DNA of 64,000 bases from Wocania ichthyoenteri Th78 (lineage in GTDB: Bacteria; Bacteroidota; Bacteroidia; Flavobacteriales; Flavobacteriaceae), in NCBI RefSeq assembly GCF_000789235.1, contig NZ_KN525716.1, positions 3,268,100-3,332,099 of the forward strand, given 5' to 3'. The notes below the pieces were generated by a model, which was not told the DNA's origin, did no database searches, and saw only the letters and a list, made by a program, of their open reading frames with translations. Shown here piece by piece: positions 56,131-64,000 of this stretch. Position 1 is the stretch's first letter; every line of letters begins with the position of its first letter. The position numbers were made by a program, and so were the translations under genes.

Positions 56131-56592
56131 TTATATGAAGTATTCAGTAGTAGCTTTAATTTCTTTTAAAACAAAGTAGCTTTCCAAAACACCAATGTTT
56201 TCAATTTTAGATAATTTTAATCGAACAAATTCATGGTATTCGTCAAGACTCTCAAGATTTATTTTTAGGAAAAAATCTACCTTTCCAGCCATATGATAGC
56301 ACTCCTGTACTTCCTTTAATGCTTTAATTTGCATATCAAATTTATCTATAAAGCCTTCGTTATGGTAGCGTAAGGATACCATACAAATGGCAGTTATAGG
56401 GATATTCAAGAAATTTTTATTTAACAGTGCCACATACTTTTTTATATAGCCTCGTTTTTCTAATCTCCTTATGCGTTCGTATACAGGTGAAGCAGTGAGA
56501 TTAAGCATTTCTGCAACATCTTTAGTTGTTTTTTTAGAATCTTTTTGAAGAATTCTTAGAATATTTAGATCGGTTTCATCCAGTCTTTCCAT
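56131..56592 (-). CDS. Lrp/AsnC-family transcriptional regulator
   Basis: 153 residues. N-terminal winged helix-turn-helix (LDETDLNILRILQKDSKKT, AEMLNLTASPVYERIRRLEKRGYI) and C-terminal RAM ligand domain (about 65-145, HMAGKVDFFLKI). Amino-acid-responsive family. It is divergent from the tdh-kbl threonine-degradation operon, 171 nt away, so it is a natural candidate regulator of that operon. Confidence 0.92.
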   Translation of the reverse strand: MERLDETDLNILRILQKDSKKTTKDVAEMLNLTASPVYERIRRLEKRGYIKKYVALLNKNFLNIPITAICMVSLRYHNEGFIDKFDMQIKALKEVQECYHMAGKVDFFLKINLESLDEYHEFVRLKLSKIENIGVLESYFVLKEIKATTEYFI

Positions 56593-56763
56593 TTGAAGAT
56601 AAAATTACTTTTTTGAATGTATTATTAATATCTTTTTAAGTTATTATTGTCTTAATATTTCTATTTAAAAGATAAAAATACTTATTTTTTATTTGTATGA
56701 AGATTAATTAACTATATATCTAGTGAAATTTATAATTTTATCTTTTCGAAATTTTATATATAA

Positions 56764-57726
56764 ATGAATCAAGACGTTATATTAGTTACAGGAGCAAGCG
56801 GTCAATTGGGTATCGTTTTAACAGAAAAGCTACAAGAAAAATACGGTATTGCTAATGTAATAGCTACCGATTTAAGATGTAATACAGAATTTAAAGGTCA
56901 ATTTGAAATACTTGATGTTACAGATTTTGATGCCATAAAAACTATTGTTTTAAAATATCAAGTTACCCAAATATATCATATGGCAGCTATTTTATCTGCA
57001 AAAGGAGAAAGTGCACCTTTAAGCACTTGGGATATAAATATGAGCACTTTTTTTAATGTATTAGAAGTATCTAGACTTAATCAGGTTAAAAAAGTATTTT
57101 TTCCAAGCTCCATTGCTGTATTTGGCGATAATATCCAAAGAGAAAATACGCCACAATCACCAAATTTAACACCAACTACCGTTTATGGTATTAGTAAAGC
57201 TGCTGGCGAAAATTGGGCGAATTACTACTATAAAAAATACGGATTAGATGTGCGTTCTCTTAGATATCCAGGTGTTATTGGATATCAATCTTTACCAGGA
57301 GGCGGAACTACAGATTATGCCGTAGATATTTTTCATAAAGCAGTAAACAATAAAACGTACGAATGTTTTTTAAACGCTTCAACCATGTTACCAATGATTT
57401 ATATGGAGGATGCCATTAGAGCAACTATTGAATTGATGAATGCTCCAAAAGAAACAATAACTATTAGAACGTCTTACAATATCGCTGGTATGAGTTTTAA
57501 CCCTGAACAATTAGCTTTATCTATAAAAGAAAATTATCCTAATTTTCAAATGACTTATCAACCAGATTTCAGACAAGACATTGCAAATTCTTGGCCAATG
57601 AGCATTGACGATTCACAAGCAAAAAACGATTGGAGTTGGAAACCGAAATACAATTTAGAGCTTATGACAGCAGATATGCTAAAAAACTTAGAATATAAAT
57701 ATTTACATCAAAAAACAACACCATAA
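56764..57726 (+). CDS. tdh: L-threonine 3-dehydrogenase, epimerase-type
   Basis: 320 residues of the extended SDR fold. NAD-binding [13 protein letters not shown], catalytic Tyr-x3-Lys in [10 protein letters not shown], and the subgroup-specific [45 protein letters not shown] and [15 protein letters not shown]. Oxidises L-threonine to 2-amino-3-ketobutyrate. This short-chain TDH is the usual Bacteroidota form, unrelated to the zinc enzyme of E. coli. Kbl follows after 5 nt, completing the pathway to glycine. Confidence 0.9.
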   Translation: MNQDVILVTGASGQLGIVLTEKLQEKYGIANVIATDLRCNTEFKGQFEILDVTDFDAIKTIVLKYQVTQIYHMAAILSAKGESAPLSTWDINMSTFFNVLEVSRLNQVKKVFFPSSIAVFGDNIQRENTPQSPNLTPTTVYGISKAAGENWANYYYKKYGLDVRSLRYPGVIGYQSLPGGGTTDYAVDIFHKAVNNKTYECFLNASTMLPMIYMEDAIRATIELMNAPKETITIRTSYNIAGMSFNPEQLALSIKENYPNFQMTYQPDFRQDIANSWPMSIDDSQAKNDWSWKPKYNLELMTADMLKNLEYKYLHQKTTP

Positions 57727-57731
57727 ATAAT

Positions 57732-58919
57732 ATGTACGGAACTATAAAAAATGATTTAATAAAAGAGATTGAAACGATTAAATCTAACGGACTATATAAA
57801 AATGAACGTATAATTACTTCGAAACAAGGAGCTGAAATAAGTACAACGGTTCAAAAAGAGGTTCTTAATTTTTGTGCCAATAATTATTTAGGACTAGCGG
57901 CTCATCTAGAGGTTATTGATGCAGGAATAGAAGCTATTAAAACTCACGGATTTGGATTATCCTCGGTTAGGTTTATATGCGGAACACAAGATATTCATAA
58001 AGAATTAGAACAGAAAACTGCTCAATTTTTGGGTATGGAAGATTGTATTTTGTACGCTGCAGCATTTGATGCCAATGGCGGGTTATTTGAACCTTTACTA
58101 TCTGCAGAAGATGCTGTTATTTCTGATGCACTAAACCATGCATCTATTATTGATGGGATTCGTTTGTGTAAGGCAAAAAGGTTTAGATATGCACATAATA
58201 ACATGGATGATTTAGAAGAACAGCTAAAACAAGCTAGTTCATCTAGACGTAGATTAATTGTAACAGACGGGTCATTTTCAATGGATGGTACCATTGCACA
58301 ATTAGATAAAATTTGTGATTTAGCTGATAAATATGATGCTTTAGTAATGATAGATGAATGCCACTCTACAGGTTTCATGGGAGCAACAGGTAGAGGCGTA
58401 CATGAATATCATAATGTGATGGATCGTGTTGACATTATTACAGGAACCTATGGTAAGGCTTTAGGCGGTGCTTCAGGAGGTTTTACAGCTGCTAGAAAAG
58501 AAATAGTTGATGTTTTAAGACAGAATTCACGTCCTTATCTGTTTTCAAATACATTAGCACCAGCTATTGTTGGAGCCACATTAAAAGTATTAGATAAAAT
58601 ATCGAACACAACTGAATTAAGAGACAAACTAGAAAATAACACAATGTATTTTCGTTCTGAAATGACAGCAGCTGGTTTTGACATTGTTGAAGGTACACAT
58701 CCCATAGTTCCAATTATGCTTTATGATGCTAAAATAGCTCAGGAATTTGCAAAGCTTTTACTAGATGAGGGTATTTATGTTATTGGCTTTTTCTTTCCTG
58801 TAGTACCTAAAGGAAAGGCTAGAATTAGAGTACAGTTATCGGCAGCTCATGATAAAGCGCATATTAAAAAGGCTATTAATGCTTTTGTAACGGTTGGTAA
58901 GAAATTGAATGTTATTTAA
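57732..58919 (+). CDS. kbl: glycine C-acetyltransferase (2-amino-3-ketobutyrate CoA ligase)
   Basis: 395 residues, the standard length. [31 protein letters not shown] and the PLP lysine in [13 protein letters not shown] (Lys242) fit the alpha-oxoamine synthase family; [15 protein letters not shown] is typical of KBL. Cleaves 2-amino-3-ketobutyrate with CoA to glycine and acetyl-CoA. Tight coupling to tdh makes KBL more likely than another oxoamine synthase. Confidence 0.95.
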   Translation: MYGTIKNDLIKEIETIKSNGLYKNERIITSKQGAEISTTVQKEVLNFCANNYLGLAAHLEVIDAGIEAIKTHGFGLSSVRFICGTQDIHKELEQKTAQFLGMEDCILYAAAFDANGGLFEPLLSAEDAVISDALNHASIIDGIRLCKAKRFRYAHNNMDDLEEQLKQASSSRRRLIVTDGSFSMDGTIAQLDKICDLADKYDALVMIDECHSTGFMGATGRGVHEYHNVMDRVDIITGTYGKALGGASGGFTAARKEIVDVLRQNSRPYLFSNTLAPAIVGATLKVLDKISNTTELRDKLENNTMYFRSEMTAAGFDIVEGTHPIVPIMLYDAKIAQEFAKLLLDEGIYVIGFFFPVVPKGKARIRVQLSAAHDKAHIKKAINAFVTVGKKLNVI

Positions 58920-59276
58920 TATTTAGAGTAAGTTTTAAATGTATAATATGCGTTTACTAAAGGGCAATTAAAATTTGACATGGTTTATTGATTAACTTTG
59001 TATAATTTTAGGAATACTATAATTGACCCGCCCTGAAATAAGGATACAGGGCAAAATTAATTAGCAAGAAAATAGTAGGTAGATTTTTTTTTTTAGGTTA
59101 AACCACATATTACACCTAACAATCTAGTTAATAATAACTTTACAATAAAATTTTAGTTCTTGAAAGCAATATATTTATAATTAAAAAAAATGTGTAAATT
59201 TATGTTGTATTGTTTCGCAGAGGTACTTATATTTGCACCGCTCAAGAATGAAAACATTTTTTGAGTAATTGGTTAA
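58920..59276. other. 357-bp region upstream of tRNA-Arg
   Basis: It contains a 6-bp hairpin (GCCCTG 59030-59035, CAGGGC 59047-59052) and a run of 11 T at 59084-59094. This GACCCGCCCTG segment could be a relic of a mobile element end, but no transposase coding is present. The tRNA promoter is at 59205-59235. No protein gene is visible. Confidence 0.5.
59205..59235 (+). promoter_or_regulatory. Bacteroidota-type promoter for tRNA-Arg
   Basis: TTG at 59205-59207 and TATATTTG at 59228-59235, matching the TTG/TAnnTTTG consensus with 20 nt between them. The tRNA begins 41 nt downstream. This is the clearest canonical promoter in the window. Confidence 0.7.
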
Positions 59277-59350
59277 GGGCTCTTAGCTCAGCTGGATAGA
59301 GCACCTCCCTTCTAAGGAGGCGGTCGAAGGTTCGAATCCTTCAGGGCTCA
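59277..59350 (+). tRNA. tRNA-Arg(UCU)
   Basis: 74 nt. Acceptor GGGCTCT pairs with AGGGCTC (two G-T wobbles); D arm GCTC/GAGC; anticodon arm CCTCC/GGAGG around CTTCTAA, giving anticodon TCT; T arm GAAGG-TTCGAAT-CCTTC; discriminator A at 59350. CCA is not encoded, usual for this phylum. A terminator follows immediately. Confidence 0.96.
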
Positions 59351-59354
59351 CTTA

Positions 59355-59390
59355 AAGCTTCACTAGAAATAGTGAGGCTTTTTTGTTTTT
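59355..59390 (+). terminator. rho-independent terminator after tRNA-Arg
   Basis: AAGCTTCACTA (59355-59365), GAAA tetraloop, TAGTGAGGCTT (59370-59380) with one G-T pair, followed by TTTTGTTTTT. It ends the tRNA transcript and overlaps the start of the pseudogene frame. Confidence 0.88.
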
Positions 59391-59746
59391 ATAGGGTTTG
59401 TAGTGCTTTATTACCAATAGATGATATTCCAGGAAGGTTAATTGGTTTACAGGTTGGACAAGATGCTTTTAATTTTGCATTACCTTATTTTAAGACAGAT
59501 ACTAAAACCAATAAAGATTTTCGCGTATACCCAAACCCAAGCATTACAAAAGAGTTTTATATTAGTAATAGTAGTGAAGCAGACATTTATAATGTGTTTG
59601 ATATACAAGGAAAGAAGATAAAAACCAAAGTTTATTATGATAGCACAAAGGAGGAAATTTTAATAAAGCTACCTAAGACTATAGTGACCGGCATTTATTT
59701 TTTAAGAAGAAATAGTGATTCAAAACTATTAATAATAAGAAATTAA
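59372..59746 (+). pseudogene. 3' fragment of a type IX secretion (T9SS) cargo gene
   Basis: The open frame begins inside the tRNA terminator hairpin, so its ATG is not a plausible start. About 70 C-terminal residues (from FRVYPNPSITKEFYI through FDIQGKKI to GIYFLRRNSDSKLLIIRN) match the Por-secretion/type A sorting tail that exports proteins through T9SS. The preceding 40 residues (PGRLIGLQVGQDAFNFALPY) look like the end of a lost catalytic domain, probably hydrolytic. The rest of the gene is gone. Confidence 0.75.
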
Positions 59747-59809
59747 TTTAATCTAAAAAAATTAAAGGTGGGCAATTATTATCAATCAAAAAATCAAAAA
59801 TTAACCTTT

Positions 59810-60143
59810 ATGAAACTATTAAAAAACAACCTGTTAATATTGGTTATAGTACTGTTTATAGGTGCTATTTGTGTGTAAAAGCTAAAAAAAATAATGCAGA
59901 AAATATAGCGTTAATGAGTTTACTAGATCGTATCGCTCCTAAGCATCAAAACGATTTTGTATTTAATAAAATTTCTACTGAGGAAGAAAAAACGTATTTG
60001 AAATTGTTTCCAATAACGGAAAAATCGAAATATCTGGAAGCAATCAAGTGAGTATGGCTAGTGGATTGAATTGGTACCTGCGTTACTACTGCCATGTACT
60101 AGACTTACAATTTAAGTTTATAACAGTATATACTACCCGTTGA
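59810..60143 (+). pseudogene. frameshifted N-terminal remnant of a GH89 alpha-N-acetylglucosaminidase
   Basis: Three frames must be joined. Frame A (ATG 59810) gives a signal peptide MKLLKNNLLILVIVLFIGAICV and a stop. Frame B from about 59869 gives NIALMSLLDRIAPKHQNDFVFNKIS. A slip in the A-run near 59986-59991 then leads to frame C, FEIVSNNGKIEISGSNQ, followed by VSMASGLNWYLRYYCH, ending at TGA 60141-60143. The last segment matches the conserved N-terminal domain of NAGLU/GH89 enzymes, which remove terminal alpha-GlcNAc. After YYCH the match stops, and the roughly 600-residue catalytic part is absent. Non-functional. Confidence 0.72.
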
Positions 60144-60288
60144 ACACTCTTAACTAATTAGGCTAAAACTCGTCAAAATTATTTTAAAAAAATTTGTCAT
60201 GTTAATTAAATATTATATTATTGCATTATGTATTACATAATACTTAATACAATAAACTAAAATATTTAACTAATTCAAATCATTTAGT

Positions 60289-63200
60289 ATGAAAAAAAGA
60301 GCGTTTAATATCAATTATTTGATATTTATTTTGCTTTTTTCTTTGCCAATTTTAAGTTTTGGTCAGGAAAAAACAATTACAGGAACTGTAGTTTCAGCTG
60401 GAGATAGTTTGCCGTTGCTAGGCGCAACAATTATAGTGAAAGGCACTGCTACAGGGGTATCAACAGATTTTGATGGAAATTATACCATTAATGCTAATGC
60501 AGGAGATATTCTTGTATTTAGTTATATTGGATATGCATCCAGCGAAATTACTGTAGCAAACGAAACAGTCATTAATGTGTCTTTAACCGAAGATACTGCA
60601 ATGCTAGACGAAATTGTTATTACAGGTTATGGTAAGCAAACCAGAGCCACATTAACAACTTCGGTATCAAAACTAGATACACAAATTTTAGAAACATCTA
60701 CAAGATCTAATGCAGCAACAGCTTTACAAGGGACAATTGCTGGTTTAAGAGTAACAAACACTACGGGGCAACCAGGGGCAACACCTTCAATTGTTTTACG
60801 TGGCGGCACAAATTTTGATGGGTCAGGATCTCCATTAATTCTAATTGATGGTATTCCTGGGTCTTTTTACGCTTTAAATTCAGACGATATTGAATCTATT
60901 GAGGTATTAAAAGATGCTGCAGCAACGGCCATTTATGGTGCTAGATCTGCTAATGGGGTTATCTTGGTAACCACCAAAACGGGTAAGATTGGAAAATCTT
61001 CTATTAACTATAGATATAAATATAGTACTAATAATGAAAGAAACGACCAAAAATATATTGGTGCAGCAGATCATATAAACTATAACAGACAATCTATTGC
61101 TTGGTTTAGAGAGGTTGCTGGTAATGCTGGAGCTTTTGGTGCTTTCTTAAATGGAAACCATAGTGCTGCAACCGGTAATAATACGACTAACGATCCGTTT
61201 ACTACACAGCTTTTAACTGCTTCAAACCAATATTTATTAAACCAACCTGGATGGATGTCTATTCCAGATATTTTAGATCCAAGTCAAGACATTTTATTTT
61301 TCGATAATAAAGGTGTTGGCGATCGTATCTATCAAAATAGTGAATCAAAAGACCACTATTTGTCTTTTGATGGTGGTAACGAAAAAGGGACTTACTATTT
61401 AGGTTTAGGGCTTTTAGATAACGATGGTTTAATTTTAGGCTCAGGATTTAAAAGATATTCAGGTAAATTTAGCGGTTCTTATCAAGTAACCGATAATATT
61501 AGAGTAAACTCGAATATATTATATTCGCATTCTAATTTAAGCTTAAGTCCTTTAGGTGGAGAAGATACTGTTTTTAGAAGATTCCAAGGACAAGCTTCAA
61601 CCTCAAGAACTTTTGATAGTAATACTGACGGTACTTGGTCTGACCAATATGCAGTAGGACAAAACCAAGGCTTTGGTAATCCACTATACTACCAAGATAA
61701 GTTTGTTAGAAAAAATTTAGAGCAACGTTTATCGGCATCGGTTGGTATTAATTGGGATATTATTGAAGACTTAACCTTAGCTGTAACAGGAAGTCATTTT
61801 ACAATTAATAATCATAACGAAAGTTTTAATAGAGCTTACCGCGTAGGTAGTACTACAGGACCTTTACGTACAGGTCGTGAAGCAAGTGTGAGTTTAGGAA
61901 GAACATTAAGAAACCAATTAACAGGTACATTAAACTATACTAAAAAGTTTGGTAACCATAACTTTAACGCCTTAATTGGTGCGGAGTATTTTAAAGATAA
62001 TGGCTTTAGTACGTTTGCAGGAACAAGGAATTCACCAACAGATTTAATTGAGACGCTTAATGCAGGTGCTGAAGCTGATGGTATTCCTTCAAGCTTTGAA
62101 TCTGAGTACGTGATATCATCTGCTTTTGGTAGATTACTTTATGATTTTGATGATAGATATTTATTTCAGTTTAATTACAGATATGATGGTACTTCAAGAT
62201 TGGGTAATAATAAATTCGACTTTTTTCCAGGTGTATCTTTTGGATGGAATGTTCATAACGAATCGTTCTTTGAAGAGTCTTCATTAAGCAACACTATTTC
62301 CAGGTTAAAACCAAGATTAAGTTATGGTGTCGCTGGTAATATAGATGTATTAAGCAATTATGGCGTTTACGGGTCTTATGGTGAGCAAGGAGTTTACAAC
62401 GGTCAAACAGGTTATGCAAATTCTTCTTTACCAACGTTAGATTTATCATGGGAAAAAGCAACCACATTTAATGCTGGTTTGGATATCTCATTTTTAGATA
62501 ACAGGGTTTCAATCATAGCCGATGTTTATTCTAGAGATATTAAAGATAAATTAGCAAACCTTACATTACCTTTTTATACTGGTTTTAGTAGTATATTAAC
62601 TAATAACGGAACCATTAGAAATAAAGGTTTTGATTTACAAGTAAACGCTGATATTATTAGAAATGATGATTTATCATGGAATGTGGGCGCTACGTTTACA
62701 TCCTATAAAAACTATGTGCAGAAACTGCCTGAAAATGATAACGATTTAAACAGACAGGGCGGTACATTAATTTGGAACCCTGATACACAGCAAGAAGAAT
62801 GGGTAGGTGGTTTCCAAGAAGGACAACGCTCTGGACACGATCTAGTTGTAGCTTTCGAGCAAGCAGGTATTTATGCTACACAAGCTGAAGCCGATGCAGA
62901 TAACGCTATAACTGATAACTTTATGCCTGGAACTAGCCGTAACAAACGTTGGGCAGGAGATGTAAAATGGGTAGACCAAAATGGAGATGGTGTAATTGAT
63001 GGTTTAGATAGAAAAGTTATTGGGCGTACCACTCCAGATTTTGTTGGAGGTCTAACAACAAGTTTAAAATATAAAAACTTTAACCTATTTGTTAAAACAG
63101 ACTTTGCTACGGGGCATTTAGTTTGGAATCATATTAGAAACAAAGGCTATGGACAAACACAAGGTAATTTAGCACAACCAATAGAAGTGTTGGATTCTTG

Positions 63201-63543
63201 GACACCAACTAATACAGAGACAGATTGGCCACGTTTTGTTTTTGTTAACGGAGCAAAAAATGTATGGAGAGGTAATGAAGGTGCAAGTAGTTTACAAAAT
63301 TTTGCTAATAATAAATTCTGGGAAAAAGGAGATTACTTAGCATTGCGCGAAATAACTTTAAGTTATAATGTACCAACAGAACATTTTAACGATGTTATTA
63401 AAAGGTTAAACATATATATAACAGGTACTAACTTACATTATTTTAAGAGTATGAGTGGTGATACACCAGAAGTTGGTGGCGTGCAATATGGAGAATTTCC
63501 TGTTCCTAAAACATTTACAATAGGACTTAACGTAACATTTTAA
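60289..63543 (+). CDS. SusC/RagA-type TonB-dependent receptor (second PUL)
   Basis: 1084 residues. Signal peptide ending SFGQ (about 25), carboxypeptidase-regulatory-like domain (ITGTVVSAGDSLPLLGATI, about 28-110), TonB box LDEIVITGYGKQ, plug with IEVLKDAAATAIYGARSANGVI, and a barrel ending FTIGLNVTF. It starts 145 nt after the GH89 relic and 12 nt before the SusD gene. About 100 residues longer than the SusC at 10411-13347 and clearly a different subfamily. Substrate unknown; the neighbouring GH89 wreck hints at GlcNAc-containing glycans only weakly. Confidence 0.97.
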   Translation: MKKRAFNINYLIFILLFSLPILSFGQEKTITGTVVSAGDSLPLLGATIIVKGTATGVSTDFDGNYTINANAGDILVFSYIGYASSEITVANETVINVSLTEDTAMLDEIVITGYGKQTRATLTTSVSKLDTQILETSTRSNAATALQGTIAGLRVTNTTGQPGATPSIVLRGGTNFDGSGSPLILIDGIPGSFYALNSDDIESIEVLKDAAATAIYGARSANGVILVTTKTGKIGKSSINYRYKYSTNNERNDQKYIGAADHINYNRQSIAWFREVAGNAGAFGAFLNGNHSAATGNNTTNDPFTTQLLTASNQYLLNQPGWMSIPDILDPSQDILFFDNKGVGDRIYQNSESKDHYLSFDGGNEKGTYYLGLGLLDNDGLILGSGFKRYSGKFSGSYQVTDNIRVNSNILYSHSNLSLSPLGGEDTVFRRFQGQASTSRTFDSNTDGTWSDQYAVGQNQGFGNPLYYQDKFVRKNLEQRLSASVGINWDIIEDLTLAVTGSHFTINNHNESFNRAYRVGSTTGPLRTGREASVSLGRTLRNQLTGTLNYTKKFGNHNFNALIGAEYFKDNGFSTFAGTRNSPTDLIETLNAGAEADGIPSSFESEYVISSAFGRLLYDFDDRYLFQFNYRYDGTSRLGNNKFDFFPGVSFGWNVHNESFFEESSLSNTISRLKPRLSYGVAGNIDVLSNYGVYGSYGEQGVYNGQTGYANSSLPTLDLSWEKATTFNAGLDISFLDNRVSIIADVYSRDIKDKLANLTLPFYTGFSSILTNNGTIRNKGFDLQVNADIIRNDDLSWNVGATFTSYKNYVQKLPENDNDLNRQGGTLIWNPDTQQEEWVGGFQEGQRSGHDLVVAFEQAGIYATQAEADADNAITDNFMPGTSRNKRWAGDVKWVDQNGDGVIDGLDRKVIGRTTPDFVGGLTTSLKYKNFNLFVKTDFATGHLVWNHIRNKGYGQTQGNLAQPIEVLDSWTPTNTETDWPRFVFVNGAKNVWRGNEGASSLQNFANNKFWEKGDYLALREITLSYNVPTEHFNDVIKRLNIYITGTNLHYFKSMSGDTPEVGGVQYGEFPVPKTFTIGLNVTF

Positions 63544-63555
63544 ATTTTAAAAAAA

Positions 63556-64000
63556 ATGAAGAAGTATATTTATATATTTATCGCTGTAATGACTTTTGGT
63601 GCTTGTGAAAGCGAACTTGAATTAACAAGCCCTAGTCAATTAACAGCAGCAGGTTTTTGGGATACTGAAGAAGGTGCAAAAACCGCACATACAGGATTGT
63701 ATGCAAACTTAAGATCATCAGCAGGAACGTTATGGTTATTAGGAGAGATTAGAAGTGATATTTGGGGAGGACGAACTTACGAATCACCTTCAAACGAATC
63801 ATTAATCGAATCTAATATTACAATTGCTACAGCACCTTTTGGTGGTTGGGCAGGATTGTACACTAGAATTCATAGAATAAATGACTTTTTGGTAAATGTA
63901 CCAAATGTAGCATTTAACGATGAATCAGAAAAAAGTCATTTATTGGGACAAGCTTATGGATTAAGAGCTTTATACTATTACACCTTACTTAAAACTTGGG
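63556..64000 (+). CDS. SusD/RagB lipoprotein, 3' end outside window
   Basis: The frame opens at ATG 63556, 12 nt after the SusC stop, and is still open at the last base (148 codons seen). Lipobox GAC (about residue 17) followed by ESELELTSPSQLTAAGFWDTE, the typical SusD N-terminus, and later GQAYGLRALYYYTLLKTW, the SusD TPR helix motif. Partner of the adjacent SusC. Confidence 0.93.
   Translation, partial: MKKYIYIFIAVMTFGACESELELTSPSQLTAAGFWDTEEGAKTAHTGLYANLRSSAGTLWLLGEIRSDIWGGRTYESPSNESLIESNITIATAPFGGWAGLYTRIHRINDFLVNVPNVAFNDESEKSHLLGQAYGLRALYYYTLLKTW

Noticed and set aside
59030-59052. Hairpin GACCCGCCCTG/CAGGGC as an insertion-sequence end
   Set aside because: No transposase, no second inverted end and no target duplication found nearby.
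1-64000. CRISPR array, rRNA operon, complete transposon or prophage
   Set aside because: No regularly spaced repeats, rRNA sequence, transposase, integrase or phage structural genes were seen on either strand.

Overview
The window is low-GC, gene-dense DNA from a member of the Bacteroidota, most likely a marine Flavobacteriaceae. This rests on SusC/SusD pairs, a hybrid two-component sensor (HTCS), a type IX secretion C-terminal tail, Tat-type leaders on Gfo/Idh/MocA oxidoreductases, TAnnTTTG promoter elements and a dispersed GAGCGCAGTCGAA-type inverted repeat that I recognise from flavobacterial genomes. The theme is acquisition and redox-based breakdown of carbohydrates.

Layout. 0-3.9 kb: tail of an unidentified gene, a transglutaminase-like lipoprotein, a CMP-sugar synthetase-like cytidylyltransferase, a signal peptidase I and the N-terminal stub of an RND efflux pump. 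3.9-4.7 kb: decayed intergenic DNA with a strong hairpin. 4.7-21 kb: a polysaccharide utilisation locus with an HTCS regulator (minus), then a GH109-like NAD enzyme, SusC, SusD, a discoidin-domain lipoprotein, a terminator, a giant FG-GAP/ASPIC-UnbV lipoprotein and a DUF3472/discoidin lipoprotein. 21.4-26 kb: an azurin-like cupredoxin, then a DUF1080/PA14 protein coupled to a beta-propeller/cytochrome c protein. 26.3-28.9 kb: a very AT-rich two-gene insert encoding a secreted trypsin-like protease and a HEPN-motif protein of unknown function. 29-38 kb (minus): a TonB receptor, xylB, xylA and a ThuA/sorbosone-dehydrogenase/PKD/cytochrome c fusion. 38-53 kb: two divergent operons around an AraC regulator. 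Leftward lie a GMC dehydrogenase, its small Tat subunit, a DUF1080 hydrolase, a SUMF1-fold protein, two Gfo/Idh, a TIM-barrel isomerase and a TMEM220 protein. Rightward lie a lipoprotein isomerase, an MFS transporter, a Gfo/Idh, a second isomerase and a DUF1080 protein. 53-59 kb: housekeeping genes (trxB, a class V aminotransferase, an Lrp-type regulator, tdh, kbl) and tRNA-Arg(UCU). 59.4-60.1 kb: wreckage of a T9SS cargo gene and of a GH89 alpha-N-acetylglucosaminidase. 60.3 kb to the end: a second SusC/SusD pair, the SusD cut by the window edge.

How it fits together (inference). The 38-53 kb genes carry most parts expected for the oxidise-then-eliminate (3-keto-glycoside) route: a periplasmic GMC/small-subunit dehydrogenase makes 3-keto sugars, DUF1080 proteins cleave them, and isomerases and Gfo/Idh enzymes process or re-reduce the products. 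The 22-36 kb block adds periplasmic sugar-oxidising cytochromes, a possible azurin electron acceptor and cytoplasmic xylose isomerisation and phosphorylation. No CRISPR array, complete insertion sequence or rRNA was seen. The least explained locus is the protease/HEPN pair; the best-supported structural surprises are the GH89 pseudogene and a 38-bp repeat found upstream of both the azurin and the DUF1080/cytochrome genes.
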